From an uncultured Bacteroidales bacterium (lineage in GTDB: Bacteria; Bacteroidota; Bacteroidia; Bacteroidales; UBA932): a stretch of DNA of 64,000 nt. The notes below the pieces were generated by a model. That model was not told the origin of the DNA, did not search any database, and worked only from the letters and a program-made list of their open reading frames with translations. The stretch lies in contig CALVDO010000010.1 in assembly GCA_944326355.1 (NCBI GenBank), forward strand, positions 1 through 64,000, written 5' to 3'. Below are positions 52,933-62,373 of this stretch, piece after piece. The first letter of the stretch is position 1, and each line of letters starts with the position of its first letter. A program made the translations under genes and the position numbers.

Positions 52933-55002
52933 TCAGGCTTGATTCCCAGTCTTTCCTGTTCCTTCGTCCGCTGCCGGAGTTTCTGCAGCAGGAGATTCTG
53001 CAGCAGGAGCGTTCTGCTCGGCAGGTCCTTTCTCAGGCTCATCGGACGACGGCTTCCTGTCCTCTTCTGGCACAACGGCATCCTTGTTGGCTCTCGGCCC
53101 GAATATCTTTTCAAGATCATCGGAGAAGATCACCTCCTTTTCGAGAAGGAGCTCGGCAAGGCGTTCAAAGCCGTCCCTGTTCTCTGTAAGAATCCTGTAA
53201 GTTCTGTCATGTATCTCCTTAATGAGATTCTTAACCTCCTGATCGATGAGCTCGGCCGTCTTCTCACTGTACGGCTTGGAAAGTTCGTAGCCGCGCGACC
53301 CCGTCGAATCATAGAATGACAGAGTGCCTATCTTGTCGCTCATTCCATAATAAGTGACCATAGCATAGGCCTGCTTCGTAAGCCGCTCAAGGTCGTTCAG
53401 AGCCCCGGTTGACGGCTGTCCGTTGATGATTTCCTCAGCCACTCGGCCTCCGAGCAGCGAACACATCTCGTCCATCATCTGCTCACGGGTAACGAGCTTG
53501 CGCTCCTCAGGAAGATACCAGGCCGCTCCGAGCGACTGTCCACGAGGGACGATAGTCACCTTGAAAAGCGGGTTTGCATAAGGAAGAAGCCAGCTCACCG
53601 TCGCGTGCCCGGCCTCGTGGAAAGCTATCGACCGCTTCTCCAGAGGAGTGATAATGGTGTTCTTGCGCTCAAGTCCGCCGATAATCCTGTCCACGGCGTC
53701 GAGGAAGTCCTGTCTGTCGATTTCCGGCTTGTTGTTTCTCGCGGCGGTAAGAGCCGCCTCATTGCACACGTTCGCGATGTCGGCGCCGGAAAAGCCCGGA
53801 GTATGCTTTGCAAGAAACTCCACGTCGAAGTTCGGCTTCAGCTTGAGTCCCTTGATGTGGACCTTGAAGATAGCCACCCTTTCGTTAAGGTCCGGAAGAT
53901 CGACATGGATCTGCCTGTCGAAGCGCCCGGCACGGAGAAGAGCCTTGTCAAGGATGTCCGCACGATTGGTAGCCGCAAGAATGATGACGCCGGAATTGGA
54001 GTCGAAGCCGTCCATCTCCGTAAGGAGCTGGTTGAGCGTATTCTCTCTTTCATCGTTGGAAGAGAAGCCTACATTCTTGCCTCTTGCCCTTCCGACGGCG
54101 TCGATTTCATCGATGAAGACTATGCACGGGGCCTTCTCCTTCGCCTGACGGAAAAGGTCGCGGACTCTTGAAGCGCCTACGCCGACGAACATCTCCACAA
54201 AGTCGGAACCGGATATGGAGAAGAACGGCACATTCGCCTCTCCCGCCACGGCCTTCGCCAGAAGAGTCTTTCCCGTACCCGGAGGGCCGACGAGCAGCGC
54301 ACCTTTAGGAATCTTGCCCCCGAGCGACGTATATTTCTTCGGATTCTTGAGGAAGTCGACAATCTCCATCACTTCCTCCTTTGCTCCGTAAAGCCCGGCG
54401 ACATCCTTGAAGGTAACCTTGATGTTGTCCTTTTCAGCCAGTTTTCCCGTTGACTTGCCCACATTGAAAATGTTTCCCGGGCCGGCCCCGCCTGCGCCCC
54501 TGTTCATGCCTCTGAACATGAATACCCACATGAGGATCAGCAGCAGAGGGAACAGCAGCCATTCAAGCACCGAGGTCCACACCTTGTTGTCGTTCTCGAT
54601 TATGAGCTTGAACCGGTCAGCTTCAGGAAGAGCCTGGTTCATCTCGCCGAAGGTCTCCTCGGCGTTGAAATTGCCGGTAACGAGGAAAATGAAGTGCGGA
54701 GACTTCTTCGGGACTGCTCCTCCGAACTTGTCCGCGTATTTTTCGAGCCTGTCAGGACGGATAGTCACCTTTCCCTCGTAGTCATTGCGAACGAAGACGA
54801 TCTCCTTCACGTCTCCCGCCTCTATCTGAGCCTTCACCTCATCCCACTCTATCTTCTGCGGATTGGCTCCGCCCTGATTGAAGAACATCCATACTATTCC
54901 TAGAATCAGGATGACATAGAACCATGAGATGCCGAATGAAAAACCCCTTTTACCCCTCGGAGACTTTCCGCCTCCGGGTATGCCGCTGTTGCTTCCGTTC
55001 AT
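52933..55002 (-). CDS. ftsH: ATP-dependent zinc metalloprotease FtsH
   Basis: Membrane AAA protease, 689 aa. N-terminal helix about 27-41, periplasmic part about 42-143, second helix about 145-163. Walker A is GPPGTGKT (239-246), Walker B is [11 protein letters not shown] and the SRH is RPGRFDRQ-like (RAGRFDRQ). The zinc site HEAGH has H462, E463 and H466, with a later Asp in DLERLTKQA. The C-terminal 45 residues are Glu/Pro/Ala-rich and unusually long ([19 protein letters not shown]). Second gene after rsfS, 15 bp apart. Confidence 0.96.
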   Translation of the reverse strand: MNGSNSGIPGGGKSPRGKRGFSFGISWFYVILILGIVWMFFNQGGANPQKIEWDEVKAQIEAGDVKEIVFVRNDYEGKVTIRPDRLEKYADKFGGAVPKKSPHFIFLVTGNFNAEETFGEMNQALPEADRFKLIIENDNKVWTSVLEWLLFPLLLILMWVFMFRGMNRGAGGAGPGNIFNVGKSTGKLAEKDNIKVTFKDVAGLYGAKEEVMEIVDFLKNPKKYTSLGGKIPKGALLVGPPGTGKTLLAKAVAGEANVPFFSISGSDFVEMFVGVGASRVRDLFRQAKEKAPCIVFIDEIDAVGRARGKNVGFSSNDERENTLNQLLTEMDGFDSNSGVIILAATNRADILDKALLRAGRFDRQIHVDLPDLNERVAIFKVHIKGLKLKPNFDVEFLAKHTPGFSGADIANVCNEAALTAARNNKPEIDRQDFLDAVDRIIGGLERKNTIITPLEKRSIAFHEAGHATVSWLLPYANPLFKVTIVPRGQSLGAAWYLPEERKLVTREQMMDEMCSLLGGRVAEEIINGQPSTGALNDLERLTKQAYAMVTYYGMSDKIGTLSFYDSTGSRGYELSKPYSEKTAELIDQEVKNLIKEIHDRTYRILTENRDGFERLAELLLEKEVIFSDDLEKIFGPRANKDAVVPEEDRKPSSDEPEKGPAEQNAPAAESPAAETPAADEGTGKTGNQA

Positions 55003-55017
55003 TTCCTGCCGATGAAA

Positions 55018-55380
55018 TTACTCTTCTGAAACATAATCCGTGCGCGGAGCGTCCGCCCAGAGATCCTCGAGACGGTAAAATTCGCGCATCGGCGTCTGAA
55101 ACACATGAACTACGATGTCTCCGTAGTCGAGAATGATCCAGAAGGCGTTTTCACGCCCCTGTGCACGCAGGACCTTCCTTCCGCATCTCTCGATCATCCT
55201 GTCCTCTATGTTGTCGGCGATTGCCACCACATTAGTCGTGGAGTCTGCGCTGCAGACGATGAAATAGTCAGATATTGCCGTTCCTATTGACTTTAGGTCA
55301 AGCGATACGATGTCTTTCCCCTTCTTTTCGGCCATCGCATCAGCAATAACCTGAAGCTCCATGTTGTCCATTCTATACAT
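55018..55380 (-). CDS. rsfS: Ribosome silencing factor RsfS
   Basis: 120 aa, RsfS/Iojap family. It binds L14 on the 50S subunit and blocks subunit joining in starved cells. Motifs: DIVSLDLKSIGTAISDYFIVCSADSTTNVVAIADNIED and GRENAFWIILDYGDIVVHVF (about 88-107), both typical. Met4 and Met7 are other possible starts. First gene of the rsfS-ftsH-cdsA-psd run, a gene order I have seen in Bacteroidetes. Confidence 0.94.
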   Translation of the reverse strand: MYRMDNMELQVIADAMAEKKGKDIVSLDLKSIGTAISDYFIVCSADSTTNVVAIADNIEDRMIERCGRKVLRAQGRENAFWIILDYGDIVVHVFQTPMREFYRLEDLWADAPRTDYVSEE

Positions 55381-55384
55381 TTAT

Positions 55385-55392
55385 TAATTTTG
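55385..55392 (+). promoter_or_regulatory. -7 promoter box (TAATTTTG) of birA
   Basis: TAnnTTTG match 31 nt before ATG 55423. It faces away from the rsfS box within the 42-bp divergent gap. Confidence 0.45.
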
Positions 55393-55398
55393 CAGCCG

Positions 55399-55406
55399 CA
55401 AAGATA
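55399..55406 (-). promoter_or_regulatory. -7 promoter box (TATCTTTG) of the rsfS-ftsH operon
   Basis: TAnnTTTG match on the minus strand, 19 nt before ATG 55380. The -33 site would fall inside birA. Confidence 0.45.
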
Positions 55407-55422
55407 AACAAAATCCGCACCA

Positions 55423-56184
55423 ATGGGAAAAAAGTATGACATTATATGGCATGAGAGACTCGATTCCACTAATGATGAGGCGGGAAGAACGCTCGACAGC
55501 CTTGACAATCTGTCAGTCATTGCGGCAGAAAGCCAGACCGCGGGACGGGGTCAGCGCGGCAATGTCTGGAAAAGTGCTCCGGGCGACAACCTCACCTTCT
55601 CCATTGTCCTGAAGCCGGGCGACTCGGGGATTCCAGCCATAAAGGCATCCCGACAGTTCATCCTGAGCGAGGTGGCCGCCCTTTCCATATCCGCATTTCT
55701 TAACGAAAACGGTGTCTCAGCCAGAATCAAATGGCCTAACGACATCTATGTCGGAGACAGGAAGATATGCGGCATCCTCATCGAGCACCGCATCCGCGGG
55801 GCACAGATCTCCGCCAGCATCATCGGCATAGGACTGAATCTCAATCAGACCGCCTTTCCGCCGGACCTTCCCAATCCGGACTCTATGAAGCTCGAGACCG
55901 GTCGGGACTTCGATCCGAAGTCATCGCTCCGGCGTCTGACGGATATCTTCGCCGGCCTGCTCAACAAGACTCTGTCATCGGAAGAGGGCGCAAGGGAAAC
56001 AGAGTCCGAATATCTCGACTCACTCTACAGAAAGGACGAGACACACAATTTCATCGACTCCGCCTCGGAAACCGCCTTCGAAGGCATCATCAGGGGGATA
56101 TCTCTGGATGCCCGCCTCCTCGTCGAAATCCCCGGCATCGGCCTCAAGGCCTTTTCCTTCAAAGAAATCCGCTATGTGATATAG
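55423..56184 (+). CDS. birA: Biotin-[acetyl-CoA-carboxylase] ligase
   Basis: Attaches biotin to carboxylase carrier proteins, 253 aa. The catalytic domain has HERLDSTNDEAGR, the adenylate loop QTAGRGQRGNVW (about 39-50) and IKWPNDIYVGDRKICGILIEH (about 105-125), with Lys and Asp for biotinyl-AMP. GIGLNLNQ follows. A small C-terminal SH3-like domain covers about 205-253. There is no N-terminal DNA-binding domain, so it is a group I enzyme and not a repressor. Confidence 0.95.
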   Translation: MGKKYDIIWHERLDSTNDEAGRTLDSLDNLSVIAAESQTAGRGQRGNVWKSAPGDNLTFSIVLKPGDSGIPAIKASRQFILSEVAALSISAFLNENGVSARIKWPNDIYVGDRKICGILIEHRIRGAQISASIIGIGLNLNQTAFPPDLPNPDSMKLETGRDFDPKSSLRRLTDIFAGLLNKTLSSEEGARETESEYLDSLYRKDETHNFIDSASETAFEGIIRGISLDARLLVEIPGIGLKAFSFKEIRYVI

Positions 56185-56263
56185 CGTCCGCAATCATCTG
56201 ACACAAGCCGTCCGCCAACTGACATGCCAGTCAGCCGCAGTCTCCGCCCGGCAACCGTGCAGA

Positions 56264-56908
56264 TCAGGCGTTTTTCATCTGAGCCACGACAGCTGCAGGA
56301 TCTGGGGCCCGGAAAACCGCGCTTCCCGCCACTAGAATGTCGGCTCCGGCTGCGGCAAGACGGGCGGCGTTGTCCGGAGACACTCCCCCGTCCACCTCGA
56401 CGAGACAGCCGGCGTCCTGCCTTATGATCTCTTCCTTTAGAGAGGCAAGCCTTTCCCATGTGTCCGGGATGAATTTCTGGCCTCCGAAACCGGCAAAGAC
56501 GGACATCACGAGAACGAAATCACAGCTCTTGAGATATGGATAGACCTTCTCCAGAGGATAGTCCGGGTTGAAAGCGAGCCCGGCCTTGACGCCGAAGCTG
56601 CGGATAAGCTCAAGTACTCTTTCCGGGTCTTCCGTCGCCTCTGCATGGAAACTTATCATGGAGGCACCGGCGCGGGCGAAGCGTTCCACATACTTTTCCG
56701 GACTTACAATCATCAGATGCGCATCCAGAGGAAGAGCAGCCTTTGAGGCTATGGCTTCCACGACAGGAAAACCGTATGAAATGTTGGGGACAAACACCCC
56801 GTCCATTATGTCAAGGTGAAATAGATCCGCGCAGCCGTTCACCATCTCGACATCTTTTTCGAGACGGAGAAAATCGGCTGAAAGCATTGAAGGGGCTATC
56901 TTAGGCAT
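56264..56908 (-). CDS. rpe: Ribulose-phosphate 3-epimerase
   Basis: Pentose phosphate pathway, interconverts ribulose-5-P and xylulose-5-P, 214 aa. APSMLSADFLRLEKD at the start. Metal/catalytic residues are in FHLDIMDGVFVPN (His and Asp), DAHLMI (His) and VDGGVSPDNA (Asp). VMSVFAGFGGQKF differs slightly from the usual VNPGFGGQKF, with Phe-Ala in place of Asn-Pro. This could affect phosphate binding. Standalone gene, convergent with birA. Confidence 0.93.
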   Translation of the reverse strand: MPKIAPSMLSADFLRLEKDVEMVNGCADLFHLDIMDGVFVPNISYGFPVVEAIASKAALPLDAHLMIVSPEKYVERFARAGASMISFHAEATEDPERVLELIRSFGVKAGLAFNPDYPLEKVYPYLKSCDFVLVMSVFAGFGGQKFIPDTWERLASLKEEIIRQDAGCLVEVDGGVSPDNAARLAAAGADILVAGSAVFRAPDPAAVVAQMKNA

Positions 56909-56965
56909 ATAACTGTCATTAATCGGAGCGTGACGCCGAAGTGTTCTTTAATAATTGCCAGAACG

Positions 56966-58396
56966 TCAATAATTGGTCAGAACATCCTCAAGAAATCTGA
57001 CGAACCTGTCAAGAGACGCGAGGTCGAGACGTTCGCCGGGAGCATGCACGCCTCTGAGCGTAGGTCCGAAAGAAATCATGTCAAGATCCGGATAAGTCTC
57101 AAGGAAAAGGCCGCACTCCAGTCCCGCATGGATGGCCCGCACCACCGGCTTCTTTCCGAACAGGCGCTCGTATGAGGCCACGCATTTCTTCAGAAGGGCT
57201 GAACCTGTATCCGGCTTCCAGCCCGGATACTCAGACTCGTGCGTCACTTCTGCCCCTGCAAGCCTGAAGCAGGCCTCGACTTTGGCGGCAGCCGCACGCA
57301 TGGCCGATATGACGGAACTTCTCTGGCTTGTGCCGATGCGGATTATGCCGTTTCCCTCCATCTTGACCGACGCGAGATTTGTGGATGTCTCGACAAGGCC
57401 CTTGATGTCAGGACTCATGGCGAGTACCCCGTGCGGAGCCGCATACAGAGAGGCTATCAGAGACTCGGCGACTCCTGCTGACATGGCCGTGCCGCATGGA
57501 TCAGCCTCGATGCAGGAGAATTCGAGATCAGGATCGGTGACCGCATACTCGCCCTTTATGTCAGCCGCAAACATCTCGAAGGCCGCGACAAAGCCAGATG
57601 CGGAAGCCGCAGGAACAGCCGCTACTGCCTCCGCCTCACGCGCAATGGCGTTGCGCTTGTTGCCCCCGTCCACAGAGCAAAGCCTCAGTCCGCTGCAAAG
57701 CTGCGAGTAGAGGAAGCGTGCGAGAAGCTGGACGGCATTCGCGCGTCCCTTGTCTATGTCGTCTCCGCTATGTCCCCCGATGCCGTTTGAAAGAGCCACG
57801 CGGAAAAATCTGTTGTCCTGCCCGGAAAGGCTCTCGCTTTCATAGCGGAATCTCGCCGTGGTATCGACGCCGCCGGCACAGCCGATGAAGAGTTCGCCCT
57901 CATCCTCCGAATCGAGGTTGATCAGGATCTTCCCCGTGATGAAGCCCGGCTTCAGAGCCCTTGCCCCGTCAAGTCCCGTCTCCTCCGCCACCGTGAAAAG
58001 TGCCTCTATGCGGCCCGTCGGCATATCGTCCGTAAGAACTGCAAGCTGGGCGGCCATTCCGATGCCGCAGTCCGCCCCGAGGGTAGTCTCCCTTGCTATC
58101 ATCCAGCCGTCCTCTATCTCCCATCTGATCGGATCCTTCGCAAAGTCATGCTCGACACCCGAATTCTTCTCGCAGACCATGTCCGAATGGCTCTGAAGGA
58201 CTATCGTCGGCACATTTTCACGTCCGGGAGCGGCCTCTCGGATGATGACCACATTGCCGGCCTCATCCGTATGGCATTCAAGCGAATGCCTGACCGCAAA
58301 ATCCTGCAGCCAGGCCACTATCTTCTCCTCGTGTCCGGATTCTCTCGGGACAGCGGTAATCTCCTTGAAAATTGAAAGCACTTTATCTGCCGTCAT
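56966..58396 (-). CDS. pepD: Aminoacyl-histidine dipeptidase (PepD/PepV-like M20)
   Basis: Cytosolic zinc dipeptidase (Xaa-His), 476 aa. M20C features: LQSHSDMVCEKN (first metal His and Asp, about 76-87), TTLGADCGIGMA (metal Asp), FTVAEETGLDGA (catalytic Glu pair), NLDSEDEGELFIGCAGG, and a late His in GVHAPGERLD (near 446-455). Length matches PepD (about 485 aa). It lies 49 bp after dnaA on the same strand. Confidence 0.92.
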   Translation of the reverse strand: MTADKVLSIFKEITAVPRESGHEEKIVAWLQDFAVRHSLECHTDEAGNVVIIREAAPGRENVPTIVLQSHSDMVCEKNSGVEHDFAKDPIRWEIEDGWMIARETTLGADCGIGMAAQLAVLTDDMPTGRIEALFTVAEETGLDGARALKPGFITGKILINLDSEDEGELFIGCAGGVDTTARFRYESESLSGQDNRFFRVALSNGIGGHSGDDIDKGRANAVQLLARFLYSQLCSGLRLCSVDGGNKRNAIAREAEAVAAVPAASASGFVAAFEMFAADIKGEYAVTDPDLEFSCIEADPCGTAMSAGVAESLIASLYAAPHGVLAMSPDIKGLVETSTNLASVKMEGNGIIRIGTSQRSSVISAMRAAAAKVEACFRLAGAEVTHESEYPGWKPDTGSALLKKCVASYERLFGKKPVVRAIHAGLECGLFLETYPDLDMISFGPTLRGVHAPGERLDLASLDRFVRFLEDVLTNY

Positions 58397-58445
58397 ACTC
58401 GATGGGATTTTGGTGAGAAATTCCAGAAGCTCCCGGCAACCGTCG

Positions 58446-59861
58446 TCAGGCGGTGACGAGCATCTTCTCTATGTCAGTCACGTATTGTCTGAAAGTCTTG
58501 TCGAAGGTCATCAGGTCGGCAACCGTCGTACAGGCATGAAGGACCGTGGCATGATCCTTCCCTCCGATCTCGGCTCCAATCGTGGCGAGCGAGCAGTTGA
58601 TGAGGGTGCGGCTCATGTACATGGCGATCTGTCTCGCCTGCACTATCTGCCGCTTGCGCGACTTCGACAGAAGAGTGTCTCTTGTGATGCAGAAATAGTC
58701 GCATACGGCCTTCTGCACCTTGTCAATCGTCAGCTCGCTCTTCGGCTCGCTCACTATCTTGTCCGTTATGCTCTCGGCCAGCTCAACGGTCACCGGCTTG
58801 TGGACCAGTGTGGCGTTTGCGATGAGCGAGATGAGAGCGCCTTCGAGTTCCCTGAAGTTGGACGTGATCCTCGTGGCAAGAAATGCGAGCACCTTGTCAT
58901 CTATCTTTACGCCCTCGCGGAAACTTCTCTCCTTGAGCATCGCAAGCCTCGTGGCAAAGTCCGGACGCTGCAGCTCTACGGAAAGCCCCCACTTGAGACG
59001 CGACAGAAGCCTCTCCTCAAACTTCTCCAGCTCTACCGGCGGCCTGTCCGAAGTGAAAATCAACTGCTTGCCATGCTGATGCAGGTGGTTGAATATCTGG
59101 AAAAAGGCATTCTGCGCACCGGGTGACGAGAGCTCATGGATATCGTCGACGATGAGCACGTCTATCTTCATATAGAAGGCCAGGAAATCGGTCAGCTTGT
59201 TGTTGACGTTGACGGCGTCCATATACTGCGTCTTGAACCTGTTTGCAGGCACGTAGAGGACGACGAGCTCGGGATACTTTTCCTTGACGGCTATGCCTAT
59301 CGCCTGAGCTATATGGGTCTTGCCGAGGCCGGGACCGCCGAAGAGGAAAAGAGGATTGAACACGGTCTTGCCGGGAGCGGTGGATATGCTTTCTCCGGCA
59401 GTGATGCCCATCTTGTTGCACTCACCCACCACAAGATTGCTGAAACAATAGGTAGGGTTGAGCTGAGGATTGATGACTATCGACCTCTGGGTGCCTACGC
59501 CCGTAAAAGGATCCGGATGCCTTGTAGCCGTCGTCTGGATTGAGACCGGCCTGTTGACCGGAGCGGTGCCCGGCGCTATCGGATACTCAAGAGGCTCAGC
59601 CTTGACGACCGGCCTGATCCTGTACACAAGCTTGGCGTCCGCTCCGATCTCACGCTTGAGAGTCTTCTTCAAGACATCGAGATAATAGTCTTCAAGGTAC
59701 TCGCGGAAGAATTCTGACGGGACTTCAACCATAAGGGTTGCGCCCTGCATGGCCACAGGTCGTATAGGTTTGAACCACATCTCGAAATGCTGGGGCTCGA
59801 TAATCTGGCTTATCACCTTCAGACACCTGTCCCATACCAACTTATGTTTTTCTTCCGCCAT
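58446..59861 (-). CDS. dnaA: Chromosomal replication initiator DnaA
   Basis: 471 aa. Domain I (about 5-85) has WDRCLKVISQIIEPQHFEMWFKP. Domain II is a short linker. Domain III AAA+ has Walker A GGPGLGKTH (175-183, Lys181), VLIVDDIHELSS (Walker B) and LFLF sensor parts. Domain IV ends with the DnaA-box helix GGKDHATVLHACTTV (about 430-444). Full length. No cluster of DnaA boxes is visible next to it, so the origin is probably elsewhere. Its neighbours (pepD, MCE gene) are not the classical dnaN/recF group. Confidence 0.97.
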   Translation of the reverse strand: MAEEKHKLVWDRCLKVISQIIEPQHFEMWFKPIRPVAMQGATLMVEVPSEFFREYLEDYYLDVLKKTLKREIGADAKLVYRIRPVVKAEPLEYPIAPGTAPVNRPVSIQTTATRHPDPFTGVGTQRSIVINPQLNPTYCFSNLVVGECNKMGITAGESISTAPGKTVFNPLFLFGGPGLGKTHIAQAIGIAVKEKYPELVVLYVPANRFKTQYMDAVNVNNKLTDFLAFYMKIDVLIVDDIHELSSPGAQNAFFQIFNHLHQHGKQLIFTSDRPPVELEKFEERLLSRLKWGLSVELQRPDFATRLAMLKERSFREGVKIDDKVLAFLATRITSNFRELEGALISLIANATLVHKPVTVELAESITDKIVSEPKSELTIDKVQKAVCDYFCITRDTLLSKSRKRQIVQARQIAMYMSRTLINCSLATIGAEIGGKDHATVLHACTTVADLMTFDKTFRQYVTDIEKMLVTA

Positions 59862-60136
59862 ATCCTGAATTTGATTTACTAAGCGAAGCCGGAAAGCTTC
59901 TCAGATTCGAGGGCAAAGTTGGGGATTTTTTTCTTATAAAAAATCTGATTATCTATTGTATTTTAATTTTATTTTACATTTAAACGCTTCTCTTTTCCCC
60001 AAGCGTCTCTTTTGTAATATATTGAAATTCAATTAATTATACTATGGTATTTTCGTAATGCGCTGAGTCAGGCATCTAATCAATTTTGAATAATTCCAAA
60101 TAAGTAAAAGCCCTTGCAGCCCTGCGTCCAACTGCA
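59862..60136. other. AT-rich 275-bp gap upstream of dnaA
   Basis: The gap between the dnaA start and the MCE gene end is strongly AT-rich at 59925-60060. No exact DnaA box (TTATCCACA), gene, RNA or clear hairpin is seen. A CAACTTTG sequence on the minus strand (59914-59921) is a one-mismatch -7 box for dnaA. Confidence 0.4.
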
Positions 60137-61048
60137 TCAGAACAGGGATATTCGAATATATTTTTTCGGATTTTCCTCGATTTTTCTGATGAGAGAACTT
60201 ATGTCCGAAAGAAGTGTCTCGAGGGAATCATAGGCCTTGCCGTCTGACATCAGCTTTCCGAGCGAGCCGTCGGGATCCTGTATTGAATCAAGGAGGGCCC
60301 TGAAAGAAACGACAAGGGCCTCGATGTCGCTTCTTTCGAGTTCGGCGGCGACGCGTCCGATGCCGGCGAAGGCGCTGTCGGCACTCTCCACTGCTGCGGA
60401 AAGCCGCCCGGATACGGCGGTCAGATTGGTTATGAATTCCTCGAGCTCGGCCGAACGTCCTCCGACAGCCGAAGACACCCTCTCGGCATCAGCGAGGATG
60501 GCATCGAGCCGCATGATCGAGGACGATATGCCGGCACGGTTCTCCTCGCTGAGGACGCTGTTGACGGCGGAGACCGTTACGTTAAGGCTGTCTATCGCCA
60601 TCGAAATCTTCTCCACGAGAGGGATCAGTCCGTTGCCGAGAGAAGCGAGAAGGTCGGAACGGACAACGCCTTCCACCATGTCTCCGTCTTCAAGAGGTTC
60701 GGCAGATGCGCCGGGCACGAGCTCTATGCCCTTGCCGCCCATGATGTCGACGCTGTAGATGCACATCTTTGAATCCGCAGGAAGCACAAATTCCTTCTGA
60801 AATGAACAGGTGACGATAAAGGTCTCCGTCTCGGCCGAATAAGTGATGTCTGAGACTGTCCCGGCCTTATAGCCTTTAATATAGACGGGGGCAGACGCAG
60901 TCAGCCCGCAGACGTCAGGATATGTCGCGCTGACTGATATGTCGCTGTTGAATATGTCCTTTTCGCGCAGGAAATTGATGATGACGAATGACAGTATAAG
61001 CACCACTGTCACGAATATTCCTATCTTCAGCTCTTTTGAGACCTTCAT
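60137..61048 (-). CDS. MCE-domain (MlaD-like) lipid transport protein
   Basis: 303 aa. One N-terminal helix (about 8-26, IGIFVTVVLILSFVIINFL) anchors it in the inner membrane. The MCE domain follows (about 38-120, VSATYPDVCGLTASAPVYIKGYKAGTV, then DIMGGKGIELVPG). The C-terminal half (about 130-300) is a long helical region rich in Ser/Ala, probably a coiled-coil needle or bundle. It would move phospholipid across the periplasm with an ABC transporter whose genes are not in the window. It lies 52 bp after the amidase and is likely co-transcribed with it. Confidence 0.9.
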   Translation of the reverse strand: MKVSKELKIGIFVTVVLILSFVIINFLREKDIFNSDISVSATYPDVCGLTASAPVYIKGYKAGTVSDITYSAETETFIVTCSFQKEFVLPADSKMCIYSVDIMGGKGIELVPGASAEPLEDGDMVEGVVRSDLLASLGNGLIPLVEKISMAIDSLNVTVSAVNSVLSEENRAGISSSIMRLDAILADAERVSSAVGGRSAELEEFITNLTAVSGRLSAAVESADSAFAGIGRVAAELERSDIEALVVSFRALLDSIQDPDGSLGKLMSDGKAYDSLETLLSDISSLIRKIEENPKKYIRISLF

Positions 61049-61100
61049 GGTGATTGTTTATGATTGTTTGACTGGTCCGGGCCTTCCGCCTGTCGGCGGG

Positions 61101-62279
61101 TCACTTAAGCGGAGTGATGCTGCCGTCAGGGGCGATTTGCACGAGGAAGGCATCCGGGAAACGGCGTTTGACCGATCTCCACGTGTCTCTTGCCTCGGCT
61201 TCGGATCCGCTCACACCGACCACATATTTATAGGTTTTATCCGACTCATATATCGCGGGCGCATAACCCTTGAAAGCCCTGTCGCCGCTTTTCAGCCTCT
61301 TGCTCAGGCTCAGTATCTGCACTCCGTAGCGCATGTCAGACCGCACTTCCGCCTCTTCGGCCAGCGCCTGTTCCGCCTCCGATGCGCGCTCCATCGACGA
61401 CTGGACCTGTTTGGCCGCCTCGCTGATGTCCAGACTGCCGTCATATTTCCTCTTGAACTCGGCAAAGGCCGCCAGCAGCCCGGACGCTATCTTTTCCTGG
61501 CCCGACGCCGAGCTCATGACTTTGAGGTCCGCCTGATTGGAGATGAAGCCGAACTCAAGCAGGACGGCCGGCATGGCTGTCTTCCATAGGACGTAGAACG
61601 GATCCTGGGATATGCCGCGGCTGTGGGAGAAAGGCCCCCTGGCCATCTGCTTCTCCACGTCGGCAGCAAAGATGAGACTCTGCTCATAATGCGCGTTCTG
61701 CATCAGATTGAGGAAGATGTACGACCCGGGATCATTCGGGTCGAATCCCTCATACTTTGTGGTATAGTCGTCCTCAAGGAGGATCACGGAGTTCTCGCGC
61801 TTGCACACGTCAATGTTATATGAGAAAAGGTCGCGGTTTTTGTCGCGGGACTGACCGAGGACATGGGCGGAAAATCCGTTGGGAGAAGAGTTGGTGAATG
61901 AATTTATATGTATCGATATGAACAGGTCGGCATGATTTCTGTTGGCTGTCTCCGCCCGTTCGTTGAGCGTGACGTACCTGTCGGTCGTGCGGGTGTAGAC
62001 CACCTTTACGTCAGGATAGGCTTTGGTGATTTTCTGTCCGAGCAGTTTTGCGATGGACAGGGTGAGGTTCTTCTCATAGGTCTTCCCGTCACGGCTGACG
62101 CATCCGGCGTCCTTCCCCCCGTGTCCGGGATCGATGACCACCGTATTGAGAGTCAGCCTTGCGGGCTCCGAGGGAGTCGCGGATGTCTGAGCTGAGGCTG
62201 AAGAAGCCTGCAAAAGGATAGTTATCAGCAATGCCGCCGAAAAGGAGCGGGCCACGCCGCGAACGTCAAAAGATTTCAT
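61101..62279 (-). CDS. N-acetylmuramoyl-L-alanine amidase (AmiC type)
   Basis: Periplasmic zinc amidase that splits septal peptidoglycan, 392 aa from ATG 62279. The frame runs to a TTG at 62300, but that lies in the promoter. Signal peptide about 8-30. The Amidase_3 domain (about 45-270) has VVIDPGHGGKDAG, the Glu in YEKNLTLSIAKLL, ADLFISIHINSF and the catalytic Glu in LLEFGFISNQAD. The C-terminal part is a helical linker and a SPOR-like domain of about 75 aa (RYGVQILSLSKRLK and so on). SPOR domains bind denuded glycan strands. Same strand as the MCE gene. Confidence 0.92.
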   Translation of the reverse strand: MKSFDVRGVARSFSAALLITILLQASSASAQTSATPSEPARLTLNTVVIDPGHGGKDAGCVSRDGKTYEKNLTLSIAKLLGQKITKAYPDVKVVYTRTTDRYVTLNERAETANRNHADLFISIHINSFTNSSPNGFSAHVLGQSRDKNRDLFSYNIDVCKRENSVILLEDDYTTKYEGFDPNDPGSYIFLNLMQNAHYEQSLIFAADVEKQMARGPFSHSRGISQDPFYVLWKTAMPAVLLEFGFISNQADLKVMSSASGQEKIASGLLAAFAEFKRKYDGSLDISEAAKQVQSSMERASEAEQALAEEAEVRSDMRYGVQILSLSKRLKSGDRAFKGYAPAIYESDKTYKYVVGVSGSEAEARDTWRSVKRRFPDAFLVQIAPDGSITPLK

Positions 62280-62293
62280 CGGAATATTTGTAT

Positions 62294-62324
62294 TTTGCAA
62301 TATCTGAAATTAGTTTTAATTTTG
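62294..62324 (+). promoter_or_regulatory. Full Bacteroidetes promoter TTTG-N19-TAATTTTG of lptD-like gene
   Basis: TTTG (62294-62297) is separated by 19 nt from TAATTTTG (62317-62324). The ATG is 50 nt downstream. Confidence 0.8.
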
Positions 62325-62331
62325 CATCTTG

Positions 62332-62339
62332 CAAAAATA
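62332..62339 (-). promoter_or_regulatory. -7 promoter box (TATTTTTG) of the amidase operon
   Basis: TAnnTTTG match on the minus strand, 53 nt before ATG 62279. It overlaps the leader of the lptD-like gene and is divergent from its promoter, so the two transcripts may interfere. Confidence 0.4.
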
Positions 62340-62373
62340 CAAAAAAGTTGCAAAACACCATAGAATATTATTA

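Noticed and set aside
59862..60136. Replication origin next to dnaA
   Set aside because: The stretch is AT-rich, but I find no exact or near-exact DnaA boxes. A GC-skew plot of the whole chromosome would be needed.
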